In this document: positions 44,099 to 53,876 of the stretch, piece by piece
Numbering within the stretch: position 1 is the stretch's first letter
Layout of the letters: each line of letters begins with the position of its first letter
Origin: Bauldia litoralis
GTDB taxonomy: Bacteria > Pseudomonadota > Alphaproteobacteria > Rhizobiales > Kaistiaceae
Direction of reading: 5' to 3'
NCBI RefSeq assembly: GCF_900104485.1
Contig: NZ_FMXQ01000012.1
Coordinates: 99,868-163,867 of the forward strand
DNA length: 64,000 nt
The notes under the pieces: model-generated
Databases searched by the model: none
The model's input: the letters and a program-made list of their open reading frames with translations, nothing else
What the model was told of the DNA's origin: nothing
Translations under genes and position numbers: made by a program

Positions 44099-46627
44099 AT
44101 GGCCCAGTTTTTCGCAGGCTCCCTTGCCGAGCTGAACACCGCCATCGCAAGCGCCAATGCCAGCGGCGATGCCGTCAACACGATCACCCTGACATCATCC
44201 TTCGCACTGACCGGCGCACCGACCATCCTCAACCCGCAGGGCGGCACGGCGCTGGTGATCGACGGCGACGGCTTCACCATCGACGGCCAGAACGCGCACC
44301 GGATCTTCTTCGCCAATAGCGGCGACATCACCATCCAGAACGTCACGCTGGCCAACGGGCTGGCCGAGGGCGGCGACGGCGGAGACGGCAGTTCGGCCGG
44401 CGGCGGCGGCATGGGCGCCGGCGGGGCGCTGTTCGTCAATTCCGGCGCCGACGTCACCATCTCCAATGTCGCCTTCGCCGAAAACGGTGCGACCGGCGGC
44501 GATGGCGGCCGCGGCGCCCTGGTCACCGGCGGCGGCGGCGGCGGCGGCATGGGCGGCGACGGCGGCGACGCGCCGCACCTTTTCTTTGACCCAGGCAACG
44601 ACGACGCCATCACCTTCGGCATCTTCGGCGGCGGCGGCGGTGGCGGCGGCCTTGAGGCGGACGGCGGCGGCGGCGGCATGCGCAGTGGCGGAGACGGCGA
44701 CGACGGCGCGGCGGGGATTGCCGCAGGCGAGGCCTCGGGCGGCGCCGGCGACAGCGGTGGCCACACCGGTACCGGTGGAACCGGCGGCATAGACGGTGGA
44801 GGCGGCGGTGGTGGCGGCGGCGGCGAGGACGCCGTGGGCAGCGGTGGTGGCGGCGGCGGCGGCGGTATCGGCGGAACAACGGCGACCAGCCAGCAGGGCG
44901 CGGCCGGCGGCGACTTTGGCGGTGGCGGTGGCGGTGGCGGCGAGATCATCGACCTCGGCGAGACCGGCGGCGACGGCGGCTTTGGCGGCGGCGGCGGCGG
45001 CACCGGCGCGATCATCGGCATCGGCCCGGGCAGCGACGGCGGATTCGGCGGCGGCGGCGGCGGCGCGGCCCCGGTCATCGGTGGCGACACCGGCGACGGA
45101 GGCTTTGGCGGTGGCGGCGGCGGCCTTGGCGTGACCGGCTCCGACCCCGAGGACCACGTCGGTGGTGGTGGTGGCGGCGGCGCCGGCTTCGGTGGCGCGA
45201 TCTTCGTCCGCGAGGGCGGGCAACTGACCGTGGGCGCCGGTTCGGTGACCGGCGGCGGGGTGAGTGGCGGCGCGGGTAACATTGCCGCGGACACCGCTCT
45301 CACCGGCAGCGACGGAATCGCGGCGGGCAGCGGCCTGTTCCTGCAAGGCAGCGGCGCGCTGGCCTTCAACCCCGGCGCAGGCGAGACGACGACGATCAGC
45401 GACGCGATCGCCGACGAGACCGGCGTCGTCGACGCCGGGTATACGCCGCCGGCGGGCTATACGCCCGGCGCCTGGTCGCTGTCGATGGACGGCGCGGGGA
45501 CGCTGATCCTTTCCGGAGACAACATCTACACCGGGCCGACGACGGTGGCGGCCGGCCTGCTCCAGGTCGACGGGTCGATCGCCGGCTCGGCGACCACTGT
45601 GGGCTCCGGCGGCACGCTTGGCGGCAATGGCACCACCGGCGCGGTATCGGTGGAGGCGGGCGGCACGCTGGCAGCCGGCGCCAGCGCCGGGATCCTGACG
45701 ACCGGCGACCTCGCCTTCTCGGCTGGCGGCCTGATGACCGCCGAGCTCGGCGGCACGACGGCGGGGGCCGGCGGTTATGACCGTGTCGTCGTCAACGGCA
45801 CGGTGGCGCTTCCCGGCGCGGTTCTTACCGTGGCGCTGATCGATGACTTCGATCCGCAATTCGGCGACAGCTTCACGATCATCGCCAACGACGGCACCGA
45901 CGCGGTTGCCGGAACCTTCGCGGGGCTGGCCGAGGGGGCGCAGTTCGTCGCCGACGGCCGGGCCTTCGCGATCACCTACAAGGGCGGCGACGGCAACGAC
46001 GTCGAGCTGACCGCAATCCAGGCGGTGATCATCGGCACGCCGAATGCCGACCTGGTCAACACCACCAACACGGTGTTCGGCCAGTTGCCCGCGACGGAAG
46101 GCGGCGACATCATCAAGGGCAAGGCCGGCAAGGACAAGCTGTCCGGCGCCGGCGGCGACGACGATATCTACGGCAACCGCGGGAAGGACAAGCTCTTCGG
46201 CAACGAGGGCGCGGACAACCTCTCGGGCGGCAACGCCAAGGACAAGCTGAACGGCGGCAAGGACGACGACATCCTCGACGGCGGCAAGAACAAGGACAAG
46301 CTGACCGGTGGCAACGGGGACGATGCCTTCGCCTTCACCACCAAGCTCAGCAACAAGAATGTCGACAAGATTACCGATTTCGGCAAGGGCGATGACGTCA
46401 TCCAGCTCGACCACACGATCTTCAAGAAGATCGGCGACGGCGGCGAGCTGAAGGCCAAATTCTTCGCCTATAACAAGGCGAAGGACAAGAACGACCACAT
46501 CATCTACTCGGTGAAATCCGGGGAGATCAGCTACGACAAGAATGGCAGCAAGGCGGGCGGCGAGACGCTGTTCGCCAAGGTCGACAAGGGCACGATTCTC
46601 GATCACGACGACTTCTTCGTGATCTGA
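44099..46627 (+). CDS. Glycine-rich beta-helix protein with autotransporter-type repeat and RTX secretion module
   Basis: An 842-residue predicted secreted protein without an N-terminal signal peptide. Residues 1-85 look like the start of a beta-helix (GDGFTIDGQNAHRIFF, DITIQNVTLANG). Residues about 87-370 are extremely glycine-rich, including three GDGGFGGGGGG-like units. Residues 464-494 match the autotransporter passenger repeat (GTLILSGDNIYTGPTTV). Residues 643-750 are calcium-binding RTX nonapeptides, several as GKDKL variants, followed by a 90-residue C-terminal domain (ITDFGKGDDVIQLD). There is no beta-barrel; export would be by a type I system. GGAGGAAGA directly precedes the ATG. Function unknown; adhesin or matrix protein is plausible. 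Confidence 0.85.
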   Translation: MAQFFAGSLAELNTAIASANASGDAVNTITLTSSFALTGAPTILNPQGGTALVIDGDGFTIDGQNAHRIFFANSGDITIQNVTLANGLAEGGDGGDGSSAGGGGMGAGGALFVNSGADVTISNVAFAENGATGGDGGRGALVTGGGGGGGMGGDGGDAPHLFFDPGNDDAITFGIFGGGGGGGGLEADGGGGGMRSGGDGDDGAAGIAAGEASGGAGDSGGHTGTGGTGGIDGGGGGGGGGGEDAVGSGGGGGGGGIGGTTATSQQGAAGGDFGGGGGGGGEIIDLGETGGDGGFGGGGGGTGAIIGIGPGSDGGFGGGGGGAAPVIGGDTGDGGFGGGGGGLGVTGSDPEDHVGGGGGGGAGFGGAIFVREGGQLTVGAGSVTGGGVSGGAGNIAADTALTGSDGIAAGSGLFLQGSGALAFNPGAGETTTISDAIADETGVVDAGYTPPAGYTPGAWSLSMDGAGTLILSGDNIYTGPTTVAAGLLQVDGSIAGSATTVGSGGTLGGNGTTGAVSVEAGGTLAAGASAGILTTGDLAFSAGGLMTAELGGTTAGAGGYDRVVVNGTVALPGAVLTVALIDDFDPQFGDSFTIIANDGTDAVAGTFAGLAEGAQFVADGRAFAITYKGGDGNDVELTAIQAVIIGTPNADLVNTTNTVFGQLPATEGGDIIKGKAGKDKLSGAGGDDDIYGNRGKDKLFGNEGADNLSGGNAKDKLNGGKDDDILDGGKNKDKLTGGNGDDAFAFTTKLSNKNVDKITDFGKGDDVIQLDHTIFKKIGDGGELKAKFFAYNKAKDKNDHIIYSVKSGEISYDKNGSKAGGETLFAKVDKGTILDHDDFFVI

Positions 46628-46661
46628 TCCGGCCCGGGCGAGAGCCGCGGGGGACCCCGGC

Positions 46662-47162
46662 TCAGCCGGAATAGTAACTCGTCATCCGCGCGGCGATCTG
46701 CTCGCGGCCGAGACCGACGCTGATCGACTGCCGGACCTTGTCGCGCCGGCCGGTCAGTTCGCCGGTGCGCTGCTCGATCATCGTGCCGAAGCGATGGGCG
46801 AGCTTGGGCTCGGCGGCAAGCAGCGGCGCCAATGCCGCCTTGGTGATCTCCAGCGCAGTGACGCGCCCCTTGGCCTTGACGGTCGCGCTGCGGCGTTCGC
46901 CGGTGATGACCGCCATCTCGCCGACCACCTCGCCCGGGCCGAGCGTCGCAACGGTCTTGTCACCGCCGGGCTGGTGGACGCTGACGGTGACCTTGCCGTC
47001 GGTCAGGACATACATCGCCGTACCGATTTCGCCCTGGCGCATGAGGACCTCGCCGCGACCGAAGCGCACTTCGCTGGTCGCAGCCGCGAGGTCGTCGAGT
47101 TGCCCGGCATCGAGCACGACGCTGAAGAAGGACGTCGAATTGAGGATGCCTCTGATGTTCAC
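46662..47162 (-). CDS. Single-domain cyclic nucleotide-binding protein (copy B)
   Basis: A 166-residue cNMP-binding domain with the cassette GEVVGEMAVITGERRSATV, clearly paralogous to the protein at 42665-43165 along its whole length. I choose GTG 47162 (GGAG about 8 bases upstream); tandem TTG codons at 47181-47186 would add eight residues. There is no effector domain. Such domains also occur at the C-terminus of some mechanosensitive channels, but no channel gene is nearby. Convergent with the RTX gene. Confidence 0.8.
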   Translation of the reverse strand: MNIRGILNSTSFFSVVLDAGQLDDLAAATSEVRFGRGEVLMRQGEIGTAMYVLTDGKVTVSVHQPGGDKTVATLGPGEVVGEMAVITGERRSATVKAKGRVTALEITKAALAPLLAAEPKLAHRFGTMIEQRTGELTGRRDKVRQSISVGLGREQIAARMTSYYSG

Positions 47163-47221
47163 CGGCTGGCTCCCGAAACGCAACAAACCGGCCGCTACTG
47201 TCCGCCCGTGTCACGAATCCG

Positions 47222-47776
47222 TCAAGCGCGGCGACGCCATAGGGTAAGCGATATGTCGGCCGCCGGATCGAGCACCTCCGGCGCATCCGCCACGAGGCCG
47301 CCGGCCGCAAGACACTGGCCGGCAGTGCTGCCCGACGAAATGGCGGAGAAAACCGGGACCCCGCCGGGGACGCTGACACCGGCGGCGCGGGCCAGATGGA
47401 ACTGGTCGAAGCCGGTCTTCAGGAAGTAATCGAAGACCAGACGGCCGCCGGGAACGACGGCGACACCACCTTGCGGAGCGGCGATGGCGAGGGCCTCGCC
47501 GAGCGGCATCCCGGCCGGGTTCCACCACCAGGCGTCGTCGCGCCGCGTGATGTCCCGGACACCGGAGGACAGCACCAGCCGGTTGCGGCCCCGGACATTC
47601 GGGTTGGCCTCGTGGCCGAGGCGACCGAGGATGGTGACGGCGGCCGCATCGAGGGCCGCCTGGAAGCGCGCCCAGTCGGCATCGTTGCGGAGCGACTCCG
47701 GAGTCAGGCCGTCGGGACCGGCGATCCGGTCGTCATCGGAGACGATGGCGTGACCGTGAAACGCCCAGCGCGACAT
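47222..47776 (-). CDS. Dihydrofolate reductase-like fold protein
   Basis: A 184-residue protein resembling the dihydrofolate reductase/RibD C-terminal fold: ILGRLGHEANPN (nucleotide-binding GR segment), then GGVAVVPGGRLVFDYFLKTGFDQFHLAR, in which the GG-x-x-V-F-D turn matches the family. It overlaps the pheT stop by one base (TGATG), so it is translationally coupled to the pheST unit. True DHFR activity is unproven; key folate-site residues are not obvious. Confidence 0.65.
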   Translation of the reverse strand: MSRWAFHGHAIVSDDDRIAGPDGLTPESLRNDADWARFQAALDAAAVTILGRLGHEANPNVRGRNRLVLSSGVRDITRRDDAWWWNPAGMPLGEALAIAAPQGGVAVVPGGRLVFDYFLKTGFDQFHLARAAGVSVPGGVPVFSAISSGSTAGQCLAAGGLVADAPEVLDPAADISLTLWRRRA

Positions 47777-50199
47777 CAGGCGCGGAGCGTGCCGCCGGTC
47801 GCCTTCTCGACCGCCGCGACGATCTTGCCGGCGGTGGCGTCGATCTCCTCGTCGGTCAGCGTCTTCTCGGTCGGCTGGAGGGTCACCTCGATGGCGAGCG
47901 ACTTCTTGTCGGCGCCGAGCGCCGCGCTCTCGAAGCGGTCGAAGACCGAGACCCCGGCGATCAGCTTGCGATCGGCGCCTTGCGCGGCGCGCAGCACCGC
48001 CGCCGCCTCGACCGCGCGGTCGAGGACGAAGGCGAAATCGCGACGCACCGGCTGGAGATCCGAGAGCGCCAGCGGCGGCCGGGTCTTGGTGGCGCGCGCC
48101 TTGGGCACGGGAATCGCCTCAAGGATGATCTCGAAGCCGACCAGCGGGCCGGAGACGTCGAGTTCCTCCAGCACCCGGGGATGGATTTCGCCGAAGGCGC
48201 CAATGACGGTCTTCGGGCCCTGGCGGATGGCGCCGGACCGGCCGGGATGGAACCAGGCCGGGGCGTCGGCGGTGACCTGGACCTTGTCGGTCGACAGGCC
48301 GAGGGATTCGAGCAGGGCAAAGGCATCGGCCTTGGCATCGAAGGTCGAAACCGGCCCGGCCTTGCCGGACCAGTGACGGCCGCCGCCACTGACACCGGCG
48401 GTGCCGCGGCGCAGCCCGGCGGCGGCGGTATCCTGTTCGGTCGGGCCGTCGCCACGATAAACCTGGCCAACCTCGAAGACGGCGAGATCGTCAAAGCCGC
48501 GATCGGCGTTGCGCTGGGCGGCGGCGATGAGACCGGGCAGCAGGCTCGGCCGCATGTCCGACATGTCGGCGGCGATCGGATTGGCGAGGATCAGTTCGGG
48601 CTTGCCGCCGCCGAAGGCTTCGGCCTGGCGGGCGGAGATGAAGGACCAGGTCACCGCCTCGACCATGCCACGGGCGGCGAGCGCCCGCTTGGCGCCGCGG
48701 GTGCGGGTCTGCAGCGTGGTGAGCACCGGCCGCTGGGAACCGGGCGAACGGCGCAGCGGCGTGACCGGGACGCGATCGACACCGATGATGCGCACCACCT
48801 CCTCGACGAGATCGGCCTTGATGGCGACGTCCGGCCGCCAGGTCGGAACGCTGACGACAACGCTGCCCTCGGTGCGGTGCGGCTTGCAGGCGAAACCGAG
48901 GTCTTCGAGGATGCGGGTGACGTCGCTGACCGACGGGTCGATGCCGGAGAGGCGCTTGACCTCGGCGACCGGGAAATCGATGACCGTGGCCGGCTGCGGG
49001 ACCTCGCCAGCGACGAAGATTTCGCTGGGGGTTCCACCGCAGAGGTCAAGCACCATGCGGGTCGCCAGCTCGAGGCCCGGGATCATGAAGGCGGGATCGA
49101 CGCCACGCTCGAAGCGGTGGCGGGCGTCGGACTGGACGCCAAGACGGCGGCCGGTATGGGCGATGTTGAGCGGCTCCCAGAGCGCCGACTCGATGAGGAC
49201 GTCGACGGTCTCCTCGGTGCAGCCGGACTCCTCGCCGCCCATGATGCCGGCAAGGGATTCGATGCCGCGATCGTCGGCGATGACGCAAATCTCGGGATCC
49301 AGCGTGTAGGTCTTGCCGTCGAGGGCGAGGATCTCCTCGCCGTCGCGGGCGCGGCGGACGACGAGATTGCCGGAGACTTTCGCGGCATCGAAGACATGCA
49401 GCGGCCGGCAGCGGTCGTAGGTGATGAAGTTGGTTATATCGACCAGCGCGTTGATCGGCCGGAGACCGACCGAGCGGAGACGGCGCTGCAGCCATTCCGG
49501 CGACGGGCCGTTCCTGACGCCGCGCACGAGGCGCAGGCCGAAGGCCGGGCAAAGCGGCTCCGTGTCGCCGAAGTCGAGCGTCACGGTGACCGGACAGGCG
49601 CCCTCGCCCTTGACCGGCTCGACCGGATGCTCGATCGCCTTGCCCTCGCCGGCCGCGGCCAGGTCGCGGGCGACACCGGAGACGCCCAGCGCATCCGGGC
49701 GGTTGGGGGTGACGGCGATATCGATGACCGGATCGTCGAGGCCGGCGTAGTCGGCATACGGCGTGCCGACCGGCGCGTCGTCGGGCAGGTCGACGATGCC
49801 GTCGTGATCGTCGGAGAGGCCGAGCTCGCGCTCTGACAGCAGCATGCCGTTCGACTCGACGCCGCGGATGACGCCCTTCTTGAGGTCGACGCCGGTGCCG
49901 GGGACATGGGTGCCGGCCGGGGCGAAGACGCCCTTCATGCCGGCCCGCGCATTGGGCGCGCCGCAGACAACCTGGACCGGATCGCCGTCGCCGGCATCGA
50001 CCATGCAGACCCGCAGGCGGTCGGCATTGGGATGCGGCTCGGCCGACACGACGTGCGCGATGCGGAAAGGCGCGAAGTCCCTGGTCAGGTCCTCGATGCC
50101 CTCGACCTCAAGGCCGATCATGGTCAGCTTGTCGGCGAGGCCATCGACGGTGGCGATGGTGTCGAGATGCTCTTTGAGCCAGGACAGGGTGAATTTCAT
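47776..50199 (-). CDS. pheT: Phenylalanine-tRNA ligase beta subunit
   Basis: An 807-residue PheT. In order: N-terminal tRNA-binding (EMAP-like) domain with [19 protein letters not shown], the B3/B4 editing domain, the B5 domain, the catalytic-like core with [10 protein letters not shown], and a C-terminal ferredoxin-like anticodon-binding domain ([13 protein letters not shown]). With PheS it forms the alpha2-beta2 enzyme. Its ATG overlaps the exonuclease gene stop (ATGA). Confidence 0.97.
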   Translation of the reverse strand: MKFTLSWLKEHLDTIATVDGLADKLTMIGLEVEGIEDLTRDFAPFRIAHVVSAEPHPNADRLRVCMVDAGDGDPVQVVCGAPNARAGMKGVFAPAGTHVPGTGVDLKKGVIRGVESNGMLLSERELGLSDDHDGIVDLPDDAPVGTPYADYAGLDDPVIDIAVTPNRPDALGVSGVARDLAAAGEGKAIEHPVEPVKGEGACPVTVTLDFGDTEPLCPAFGLRLVRGVRNGPSPEWLQRRLRSVGLRPINALVDITNFITYDRCRPLHVFDAAKVSGNLVVRRARDGEEILALDGKTYTLDPEICVIADDRGIESLAGIMGGEESGCTEETVDVLIESALWEPLNIAHTGRRLGVQSDARHRFERGVDPAFMIPGLELATRMVLDLCGGTPSEIFVAGEVPQPATVIDFPVAEVKRLSGIDPSVSDVTRILEDLGFACKPHRTEGSVVVSVPTWRPDVAIKADLVEEVVRIIGVDRVPVTPLRRSPGSQRPVLTTLQTRTRGAKRALAARGMVEAVTWSFISARQAEAFGGGKPELILANPIAADMSDMRPSLLPGLIAAAQRNADRGFDDLAVFEVGQVYRGDGPTEQDTAAAGLRRGTAGVSGGGRHWSGKAGPVSTFDAKADAFALLESLGLSTDKVQVTADAPAWFHPGRSGAIRQGPKTVIGAFGEIHPRVLEELDVSGPLVGFEIILEAIPVPKARATKTRPPLALSDLQPVRRDFAFVLDRAVEAAAVLRAAQGADRKLIAGVSVFDRFESAALGADKKSLAIEVTLQPTEKTLTDEEIDATAGKIVAAVEKATGGTLRA

Positions 50200-50813
50200 G
50201 TCAGGGCGCCTTCGGTGGTGCGGGTCGCCGCCATGGCGAGCAGGCGGGCGAGAACGTTGGCGTAGCCGCGCGCGTCATCGATGGCGCGGTGGGTGTGGGG
50301 AACGTGGCCGAGCCAGTCGTCGGACAGGCGCTTGCCGAGATCGGTGACGTGATCGAGGCCGGCGAGTGCGGCGGCGAAGGAGGAGATGTCGAGGCCGGCG
50401 CCCGCGAACAGCACTCGCTTCGCCCGCGGCAGGGAGATGACGCGGCAGCCGACATAGGTGTCGAGATAGTGGTCGATCCACGGGCCGTCGAGGATCAGCG
50501 GCCGGGCGGCGAAAAGGCGCGGCGACGGCAGGGTTTCCAGCCAGTCGGCATAGCGCGGCATGACGGTTTCGGCCGGCTGGGGAGCGCGGGTGGCCTCGGC
50601 CCAGGCATCCGGCTGGGTGGCCCACCAGGCGCTGGTGCCGTCATCGGGCGCCCGGTCGGCGCGCGGCGCCAGCACCGCCTCGAACTCGTCAAGTACCGCG
50701 CCCCGGCCATCGATGGCGACCGAGGCGAAGCTCAGCATCGAGTTCCGCAGCGGGCTCGGGCCGTCGAGCTCGACATCGGTGACGACGAAGGCCGGGGCTG
50801 GCGTCGAACTCAC
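50196..50813 (-). CDS. DEDDh-type 3'-5' exonuclease-like protein within the pheST operon
   Basis: A 205-residue protein with the DEDDh exonuclease pattern: D13 and E15 in VVTDVELDG, an aspartate in [10 protein letters not shown] (D114 or D118), and H175 with D180 in [10 protein letters not shown]. This resembles the proofreading exonuclease family, but no polymerase is attached. It starts at GTG overlapping the pheS stop (GTGA) and ends overlapping the pheT start (ATGA). It could trim RNA or DNA ends; a link to tRNA charging is only suggested by position. Confidence 0.8.
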   Translation of the reverse strand: MSSTPAPAFVVTDVELDGPSPLRNSMLSFASVAIDGRGAVLDEFEAVLAPRADRAPDDGTSAWWATQPDAWAEATRAPQPAETVMPRYADWLETLPSPRLFAARPLILDGPWIDHYLDTYVGCRVISLPRAKRVLFAGAGLDISSFAAALAGLDHVTDLGKRLSDDWLGHVPHTHRAIDDARGYANVLARLLAMAATRTTEGALT

Positions 50814-51907
50814 AACGTCAGCCCCCGGGCCAGCGACGGCAGGTCGAGGGGGCGGAAGCCGTAGTGATTCAGCCAGCGGATATCGGCGTCGAAGAAGGCG
50901 CGGAGGTCCGGCATGCCGTATTTCAGCATGGCGATGCGGTCGATGCCCATGCCCCAGGCGAAGCCCTGGACCTTGTCGGGGTCGAGGCCGCCATGGCGGA
51001 TGACATTGGGATGGACCATGCCGCAGCCGAGGATTTCCAGCCAGTCGTCGCCGGCGCCGAAGCGGATTTCCGAACCGGAGCGGTCGCACTGGATATCGAC
51101 CTCCATCGACGGCTCGGTGAAGGGAAAGAAGGACGGACGGAAGCGCATCCTGACCTGGTCGACCTCGAAGAAGGCCTTGCAGAATTCCTCCAGCACCCAT
51201 TTCAGCGTTCCGACGGTGGACTCCTCGTCGAGCACCAGTCCCTCGACCTGATGGAACATCGGGGTGTGGGTCTGGTCGGAATCGAAGCGGTAGGTGCGGC
51301 CGGGGATGACGACGCGGATCGGCGGCTTTTGCGTCTCCATGGTGCGGATCTGCACCGGCGAGGTGTGGGTGCGCAAGAGCATCCGCTCGCCGTCCTCCTT
51401 CGGATTGAAGAAGAAGGTGTCGTGCATCTCGCGAGCCGGATGGCCGACCGGGAAATTGAGCGCGGTGAAATTGTAATAGTCGGTCTCGATATCCGGGCCT
51501 TCGGCGATGGCGAAACCGAGATCGGCGAAGATCGCGGTGATCTCGTCGATCACCTGGCTGACCGGATGGATGCGGCCGGTCTCGAGGCCGGAGGGACGGA
51601 CCGGCAGGGTGACGTCGACGCGCTCCTGCTCGAGCCGCCGGGTCAGCTCCGCCTCGCGCAGCACGGCGCGGCGGGCGGCGATCGCCTGGGTGACACGCTC
51701 CTTCAGGCCGTTCAGCGCCGGGCCCATGACCTTGCGCTCATCCGGCGTCATCGCGCCGAGGCCCTTCATCAATTCGGAGACGGCGCCCTTCTTGCCCAGC
51801 GCGGCGACGCGCTCGCTTTCGAGGGCGGCGTCATCGGTGGCACCGGCTATGCGGGTGGCGAGGTCGCGCTCCAGCGCTTCGATGTCGGCGGTGGCGATTG
51901 TGTTCAT
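50810..51907 (-). CDS. pheS: Phenylalanine-tRNA ligase alpha subunit
   Basis: A 365-residue class II synthetase subunit. The N-terminal coiled coil (residues 1-90) binds tRNA; motif 2 is [20 protein letters not shown] and motif 3 [17 protein letters not shown]. It lies 10 bases after the Rieske oxygenase gene and overlaps the exonuclease gene. The E. coli order rpmI-rplT-pheS-pheT is preserved here with two inserted genes. Confidence 0.97.
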   Translation of the reverse strand: MNTIATADIEALERDLATRIAGATDDAALESERVAALGKKGAVSELMKGLGAMTPDERKVMGPALNGLKERVTQAIAARRAVLREAELTRRLEQERVDVTLPVRPSGLETGRIHPVSQVIDEITAIFADLGFAIAEGPDIETDYYNFTALNFPVGHPAREMHDTFFFNPKEDGERMLLRTHTSPVQIRTMETQKPPIRVVIPGRTYRFDSDQTHTPMFHQVEGLVLDEESTVGTLKWVLEEFCKAFFEVDQVRMRFRPSFFPFTEPSMEVDIQCDRSGSEIRFGAGDDWLEILGCGMVHPNVIRHGGLDPDKVQGFAWGMGIDRIAMLKYGMPDLRAFFDADIRWLNHYGFRPLDLPSLARGLTL

Positions 51908-51917
51908 TGTTTTCCCG

Positions 51918-52973
51918 TCAGCTCTTCCAGCGCAGGGTTCGCGCCTTCACCGGATTGACGAAGGCGCGGCCTTCCTTGCCGGCATTGACCCACTCGTCCT
52001 TGAGATGCATCCACCAGCGGGCCTGGGTATCGGCATCGTTTATCAGCATCAGCTTCGGCGATGTGGCCAGGCCGTCGCGCTGGCGCACGACGACGACCCG
52101 GTCCTGATCGAGGAAGATGGTCATCAGTTTGCGCAAGAGCGGCTTCAGCGCGCCGATCCAGGCCGGCGTCGCCCAGAACATCTGCCAGACTTCAGTGGCT
52201 TCATCCGATACCGGCGTGATCGCCGTCAGGCCGACGACCGAATGCTTGTTGCCGCGGATTTCCTCGATGCGGAGCCCGGGCAGGCGATAGGTTATCTCGG
52301 TGCTGACCTCGCGACCGAGGATGCGGTAGGCGAGGTTCTGCGGCGGAATCTGGTGGCGAACCATGCGCCAGCCATAGTCGGCCGGTTCGAACTTCTTCTC
52401 CTTCGGCCGCAACTTGGTCGCCTGACGCTTGAACCACCACGAGGTATGGACATAAGCGGCGTGGGTCGGGTCCATCAGGCCGAAGGCAGCGTGATCGGTC
52501 GAGCAGGGAAAGGGCAGCGTGATGGTGAGTTTCGGACCGACGTCGTCGCCGAAGATCGGCATGCGCGGCGGTTCGGCCTCGTCGCCCGAGGGCTCTTCGT
52601 CGCCACGCGGGAAATAGACCCAGATCAGCCCCTGCTGCTCGACGCAGCGCCAGTTACCGCACCGGATCTTGCTGAGATCGGCGGTCTGGCCTTCCCGGAG
52701 CGATGGAATCTCGACGCAGGTCCCCGTCCGGTCGAAACGCCAACCGTGGTAGGTGCACATGATCGTTTCGCCATCGAAACGGCCATATTGGAGGGGGATG
52801 CCGCGATGCGGGCAGGTATTGCGGATCGCGAAGACCTTGCCGTCGTCTCCCCTGCCGAAGAGGAGCGGCTCGCCGAGCAATGTCTTTGCAACGGTCGCGT
52901 GTCGTTTCAGCGAGGCTGCCGGCATCGCGAGATACCAGCAACCGCGCAGAAGTTCCGCTTTGAGGCCCTGCAC
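51918..52973 (-). CDS. Rieske [2Fe-2S] ring-hydroxylating oxygenase-like protein
   Basis: A 351-residue oxygenase alpha-subunit-like protein. The Rieske ligands are C54 and H56 (CPHRG) with C73 and H76 (CTYHGW); the mononuclear iron site is suggested by [19 protein letters not shown]. It resembles aromatic or pheophorbide-type oxygenases (PaO/VanA group). No dedicated ferredoxin reductase is adjacent. GTG start. It sits between rplT (80 bases upstream) and pheS (10 bases downstream), so is probably co-transcribed with translation genes; the substrate is unknown. Confidence 0.88.
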   Translation of the reverse strand: MQGLKAELLRGCWYLAMPAASLKRHATVAKTLLGEPLLFGRGDDGKVFAIRNTCPHRGIPLQYGRFDGETIMCTYHGWRFDRTGTCVEIPSLREGQTADLSKIRCGNWRCVEQQGLIWVYFPRGDEEPSGDEAEPPRMPIFGDDVGPKLTITLPFPCSTDHAAFGLMDPTHAAYVHTSWWFKRQATKLRPKEKKFEPADYGWRMVRHQIPPQNLAYRILGREVSTEITYRLPGLRIEEIRGNKHSVVGLTAITPVSDEATEVWQMFWATPAWIGALKPLLRKLMTIFLDQDRVVVVRQRDGLATSPKLMLINDADTQARWWMHLKDEWVNAGKEGRAFVNPVKARTLRWKS

Positions 52974-53053
52974 TGTCCGCGTTCCGTCCCGAGTGGCGCC
53001 GTTCGCTTCAGCCTAGCCTTTGAGGGGCGATCGGCGGAAGGCCGGTCGGCGCG

Positions 53054-53410
53054 TCAGGAGAGCGCGCCCTGGGCCTTCTCGACGAGGGCCTTGAAGGCCG
53101 CTGGCTCGCGAACGGCAAGATCTGCAAGCACTTTCCGGTCGACTTCGACCCCGGCCTTGCCGAGGCCGTCGATAAACCGGCCGTAGGCAAGCCCATGCTC
53201 GCGGGTTGCCGCATTGATCCGCTGGATCCACAGGGCGCGGAAGGTGCGCTTGCGGTTCTTGCGGTCGCGATAGGAATATTGCGCCGCCTTGTCGACGGCG
53301 GCCTTGGCTGTGCGAATGGTATTCTTGCGACGGCCGTAGAAGCCCTTGGCGCGAGCCAGGACCTTCTTGTGCCGGGCGTGGGCGGTTACGCCGCGTTTGA
53401 CGCGTGACAT
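53054..53410 (-). CDS. rplT: 50S ribosomal protein L20
   Basis: A 118-residue basic protein of standard length, with [14 protein letters not shown] and [20 protein letters not shown]. It binds 23S rRNA early in 50S assembly and in many bacteria represses its own operon. It lies 26 bases after rpmI. Confidence 0.98.
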   Translation of the reverse strand: MSRVKRGVTAHARHKKVLARAKGFYGRRKNTIRTAKAAVDKAAQYSYRDRKNRKRTFRALWIQRINAATREHGLAYGRFIDGLGKAGVEVDRKVLADLAVREPAAFKALVEKAQGALS

Positions 53411-53436
53411 GTCGTTTTCTCCGGTAGGGCTGGCGT

Positions 53437-53637
53437 TCAGGCGTTAGGCAGGAAGTGCCGCTTGATGACGCGTGCATCCTGGTCCGCGAGAACCATCGTG
53501 CCGCGCGCCTGGCGGATGAACTTCTTGCTACGCTTGATCATGCCGTGCCGTTTACCGGCCTGCGCGACCATCACCTTGCCGGTGCCGGTCACCTTGAATC
53601 GCTTCTTGGCGCCAGCTTTGGTCTTCATCTTGGGCAT
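53437..53637 (-). CDS. rpmI: 50S ribosomal protein L35
   Basis: A 66-residue basic protein beginning [14 protein letters not shown]. The start is ATG 53637 with GGAGAG upstream; a farther in-frame ATG would add four residues. Part of infC-rpmI-rplT. Confidence 0.97.
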   Translation of the reverse strand: MPKMKTKAGAKKRFKVTGTGKVMVAQAGKRHGMIKRSKKFIRQARGTMVLADQDARVIKRHFLPNA

Positions 53638-53810
53638 TTGGCTCTCCATGCGGCCTGACGCGGTAGAAGAGACCGCCGGCCAGTTAGATGTTCATCTGAG
53701 CATTCGAGCCGCCACGGCATGCCCTTTTGAGGCCGGGCGGCTCGGAACCGCGGGGTTATAGCGACTGGCGCTGCGGCGCACAAGCACCGACCGGCCGAAA
53801 ATTGACCGGC

Positions 53811-53831
53811 GGGGCGACGCGCCGTCGCCCC
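53811..53831 (-). other. Strong hairpin between infC and rpmI
   Basis: GGGGCGACG (53811-53819) pairs perfectly with CGTCGCCCC (53823-53831), three-base loop. It lies 45 bases after the infC stop in the 239-base gap before rpmI. There is no immediate T-run on the minus strand. It may be a partial terminator or part of an L20-responsive leader; either role is inference. Confidence 0.5.
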
Positions 53832-53876
53832 GATGGATGCAAGAAACCAGAATGGCGTCGGGTCGGGGACGCCGCG

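Noticed and set aside
44195..46606. Long minus-strand open frame opposite the RTX gene
   Set aside because: Alanine/valine-rich antisense shadow of glycine-rich codons; no start context and no recognisable domain.
53638..53876. Possible tRNA or riboswitch in the infC-rpmI gap
   Set aside because: No cloverleaf or T-loop consensus; only one strong hairpin is visible.
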